5,827 nt of DNA from a bacterium. Lineage in GTDB: Bacteria > Pseudomonadota > Gammaproteobacteria > Burkholderiales > Burkholderiaceae_C. Within the stretch, counting starts at the first letter, position 1. Each line of letters opens with the position of its first letter. The notes under the pieces are model-generated. The model was not told where the DNA came from. It saw only the letters and a list, made by a program, of their open reading frames with translations, and did not search any database. The DNA lies in NCBI GenBank assembly GCA_030824095.1, contig JAVBYK010000335.1:1-5827 (forward strand), written 5' to 3'. Below are positions 4,005 through 5,827 of the stretch, piece by piece. Position numbers and translations under genes: made by a program.

Positions 4005-5827
4005 ATGCCAAGTGCCAGTCAGGAATCGGAAGTCCGTCTCGACAAGCCGGTGGACACGCCTTTGCGGTGGCTGGCGTTCATATTTTTGCTGTGTATCGGC
4101 ATGGTGTTTGGCTTGCGCTGGTTCTTCAATGACCTGGAAGCGAATCTGAGCCAGCGGGGTTACAACGAGCGTGCCCGGCTCTTCGTGGGCGAAGAGATCG
4201 TGCGCGGCATCCAGGGTGTCGAGAAAGACATCTACCGCATGGCGGTGACGCAAAACGTCAAGGGGTTTGAGCGCATCCGAGCCACGGTGGAAAGTCAGCT
4301 CGAAAAGCTCCGTCATGATCTGGGCGTGCTGCAAAACGGTGGAACAGTGCGCCGGGAGATGCGCCTGAACGTGGGCGGGCGTGACGAGTTGCTGCGCGAG
4401 GCCACGTATGAGCCCGAGGCCAAGGGGCAGGCGGTGGTCATGGAAGTCATTGAGATTGAACCTCAGCTGGCGCAACTCAGCGAATTTTCGAAAGTCCTGG
4501 AGGAGAAGTTGCGGGTTCGCTGGCGGGCCCAGGAGCAGGAAGACCGCAAGCTGTTCTTTGACGTGGAGGATGAGATCGCGCTGTTGCTCAAGCAGGCGCC
4601 GCCACAGTTTGAGCGCCTGGATGAGAACGCCAATCGCCTGTTTCTGGAAGGGGACCAGCGGCTGAAGGCGCTGGAGCTGGAGTTGGAGCAGCAGAAAGAC
4701 CGGCTCAAGCAGCTGGAGACGATCTTGCTGGCTATTGTGCTGGTCCTGGGGGCCACGGCGGTCGTTTTGTTCATGGGGCGACTCAGCGCAGCACTGGCCG
4801 CCACCCAGAGCGCCAAGGACGAGGTGGAACGCCAGCGTCTGCAAAGCGACACCATGCTGGGGACCCTGAGTGACGGGGTGTATGCGACCGACATGCAGGG
4901 CAACATCACGTTCATCAATGCGGCAGCCGAGCAATTGCTGGGGTGGAAGTCGGAAGAATTGGTGGGACAACAAGCCCACCTGTCGATACACCATACCCGG
5001 CCGGACGGCGGCCATTACCCGCGTGACGAATGCCCTCTGATCGCCGTGCTGAGTGAGGGCGTGTCCCTGGACGGTGAAGAGCATTTCGTCAACCGCGACA
5101 ACGCGTGCTTCCCGGTGTCGTACCGATCCAAGCCGCTGATGCTGGATGGGAAGGTGGTGGGCTCACTGGTGTCCTTCCAGGATATCAGCGAACGCCAGGC
5201 ACGCGAGTCGCGCATTCGTCTGCAGCAGGCTGCGCTGCAGGAAATCGGGCAGGGCATTTTCATTGCCAGTGCCGATGCGACGGAGGATGGCCCCACGATT
5301 GAATACGTCAATCCGGCGTTTGCCGAGATCACGGGTTACACGCCGAGCGAGGTTCTGGGCCACCGGACGGCCATGTTGGGTGCGCCGGGCGAGCGAACCG
5401 AAAAGTTGAGCCAGCTCTATGCGGATCTGATGGCGGGCAAGGGATTCACCGTTGAGCTCAATTACTGCCGAAAAGACGGAACACTCTATGCAGCGGAATT
5501 GCATTGCTCACCGGTCCATGATGATCAGGGGCATATCACCCATTGCATCGGCTTGCTGACCGACATTGGGCCACGCAAGGAAGCGGAGCGTTCGCTGCGC
5601 AACGCGCGTGACCAGGCACTGGAGACATCCCGTCTGAAGTCGGAATTCCTGTCCAACATGAGCCATGAGATTCGTACGCCCATGAACGGAATCATTGGCA
5701 TGACGGATTTGCTGCTGGACACCCACCTGGACAGCGAGCAGCGCGATTTCACCCAGGTGGTCAAAAATTCCGCCAGTGCGCTGCTGACCATCATCAACGA
5801 CATCCTGGATTTTTCCAAGATCGAGGC
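4005..5827 (+). CDS. Membrane sensor histidine kinase with helical periplasmic domain and two PAS domains (partial, 3' end beyond window)
   Basis: The first 607 residues are visible, open to the right edge. A short cytosolic tail precedes TM1 at about 20-40. A periplasmic region of about 200 residues (42-238) is rich in charged helical sequence, with coiled-coil potential at about 215-238. TM2 is at about 239-258. A short linker without an obvious HAMP leads to PAS1 at about 283-395 (DGVYATDMQGNITFINAAAE; then HHTRPDGGHYP and DECP) and PAS2 at about 405-522 (IEYVNPAFAEITGYTPSEVLG). HisKA begins at about 544, with the phosphoacceptor His554 in SNMSHEIRTPMNG, and ends at NDILDFSKIE. The ATPase domain lies beyond the window. 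This HisKA type usually belongs to hybrid kinases with receiver and Hpt domains, but that cannot be seen here. The kinase would autophosphorylate His554 in response to a periplasmic or PAS-detected signal. No strong ribosome-binding site precedes the ATG; coupling to the binding protein stop 14 bases upstream is likely. TorS-like sensing through the binding protein is inferred. Confidence 0.9.
   Translation, partial: MPSASQESEVRLDKPVDTPLRWLAFIFLLCIGMVFGLRWFFNDLEANLSQRGYNERARLFVGEEIVRGIQGVEKDIYRMAVTQNVKGFERIRATVESQLEKLRHDLGVLQNGGTVRREMRLNVGGRDELLREATYEPEAKGQAVVMEVIEIEPQLAQLSEFSKVLEEKLRVRWRAQEQEDRKLFFDVEDEIALLLKQAPPQFERLDENANRLFLEGDQRLKALELELEQQKDRLKQLETILLAIVLVLGATAVVLFMGRLSAALAATQSAKDEVERQRLQSDTMLGTLSDGVYATDMQGNITFINAAAEQLLGWKSEELVGQQAHLSIHHTRPDGGHYPRDECPLIAVLSEGVSLDGEEHFVNRDNACFPVSYRSKPLMLDGKVVGSLVSFQDISERQARESRIRLQQAALQEIGQGIFIASADATEDGPTIEYVNPAFAEITGYTPSEVLGHRTAMLGAPGERTEKLSQLYADLMAGKGFTVELNYCRKDGTLYAAELHCSPVHDDQGHITHCIGLLTDIGPRKEAERSLRNARDQALETSRLKSEFLSNMSHEIRTPMNGIIGMTDLLLDTHLDSEQRDFTQVVKNSASALLTIINDILDFSKIE

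Noticed and set aside
3930..5084. A 384-codon minus-strand frame (and a 281-codon one at 3166-4011) antisense to the binding protein and kinase
   Set aside because: The plus-strand frames carry a signal peptide, membrane segments, PAS and HisKA motifs; the antisense products are Leu/Gln/His-rich shadows.
5220..5570. PAS2 as a LOV photosensor domain
   Set aside because: The flavin-binding cysteine motif (NCRFLQ) is absent; the matching stretch reads GHRTAMLGAPGER.

Overview
The window (about 60% GC, tightly packed) looks like a chromosomal segment of a Gram-negative proteobacterium. The GC-rich codon use, an outer-membrane-type lipoprotein signal, a periplasmic binding protein and a membrane sensor kinase with a periplasmic domain fit a beta-proteobacterium of the Burkholderiales/Comamonadaceae type. 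That placement is inferred from sequence style, not from a marker gene. No tRNA, rRNA, insertion sequence, CRISPR array or phage gene is visible.

Layout. Three genes run leftward on the minus strand. In transcription order they are a tryptophanase/tyrosine phenol-lyase family enzyme (2999 to 1629), a 409-residue lipoprotein with a fibronectin-III-like domain and a seven-repeat beta-propeller (1571 to 342), and the start of a small protein of unknown function (329 to beyond the left edge). The gaps of 57 and 12 bases, with no clear terminator, suggest one transcript. Two genes run rightward from the other side of a 202-base divergent intergenic region: a secreted ModA-like solute-binding protein (3202 to 3990) and, 14 bases later, a sensor histidine kinase that runs off the right edge (4005 to 5827+). 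The kinase has a periplasmic helical sensor, two PAS domains and a HisKA domain.

How the parts may work together. The binding protein has no transporter genes beside it. It is instead coupled to a sensor kinase, an arrangement like TorT-TorS, in which a periplasmic binding protein presents a ligand to the sensor. The enzyme gene is divergent from this pair, so the sensor could control it, but nothing in the sequence proves this. The shared intergenic region holds two perfect inverted repeats. One of them can form a leader hairpin on the enzyme mRNA, and one hairpin arm can alternatively pair with the enzyme's own ribosome-binding site, so a translational switch is conceivable.

Most notable points: the enzyme combines a tyrosine phenol-lyase-like length and backbone with tryptophanase-type specificity residues; the lipoprotein propeller appears to close by joining its N- and C-terminal repeat halves; and the binding protein/sensor pair has an unknown ligand.
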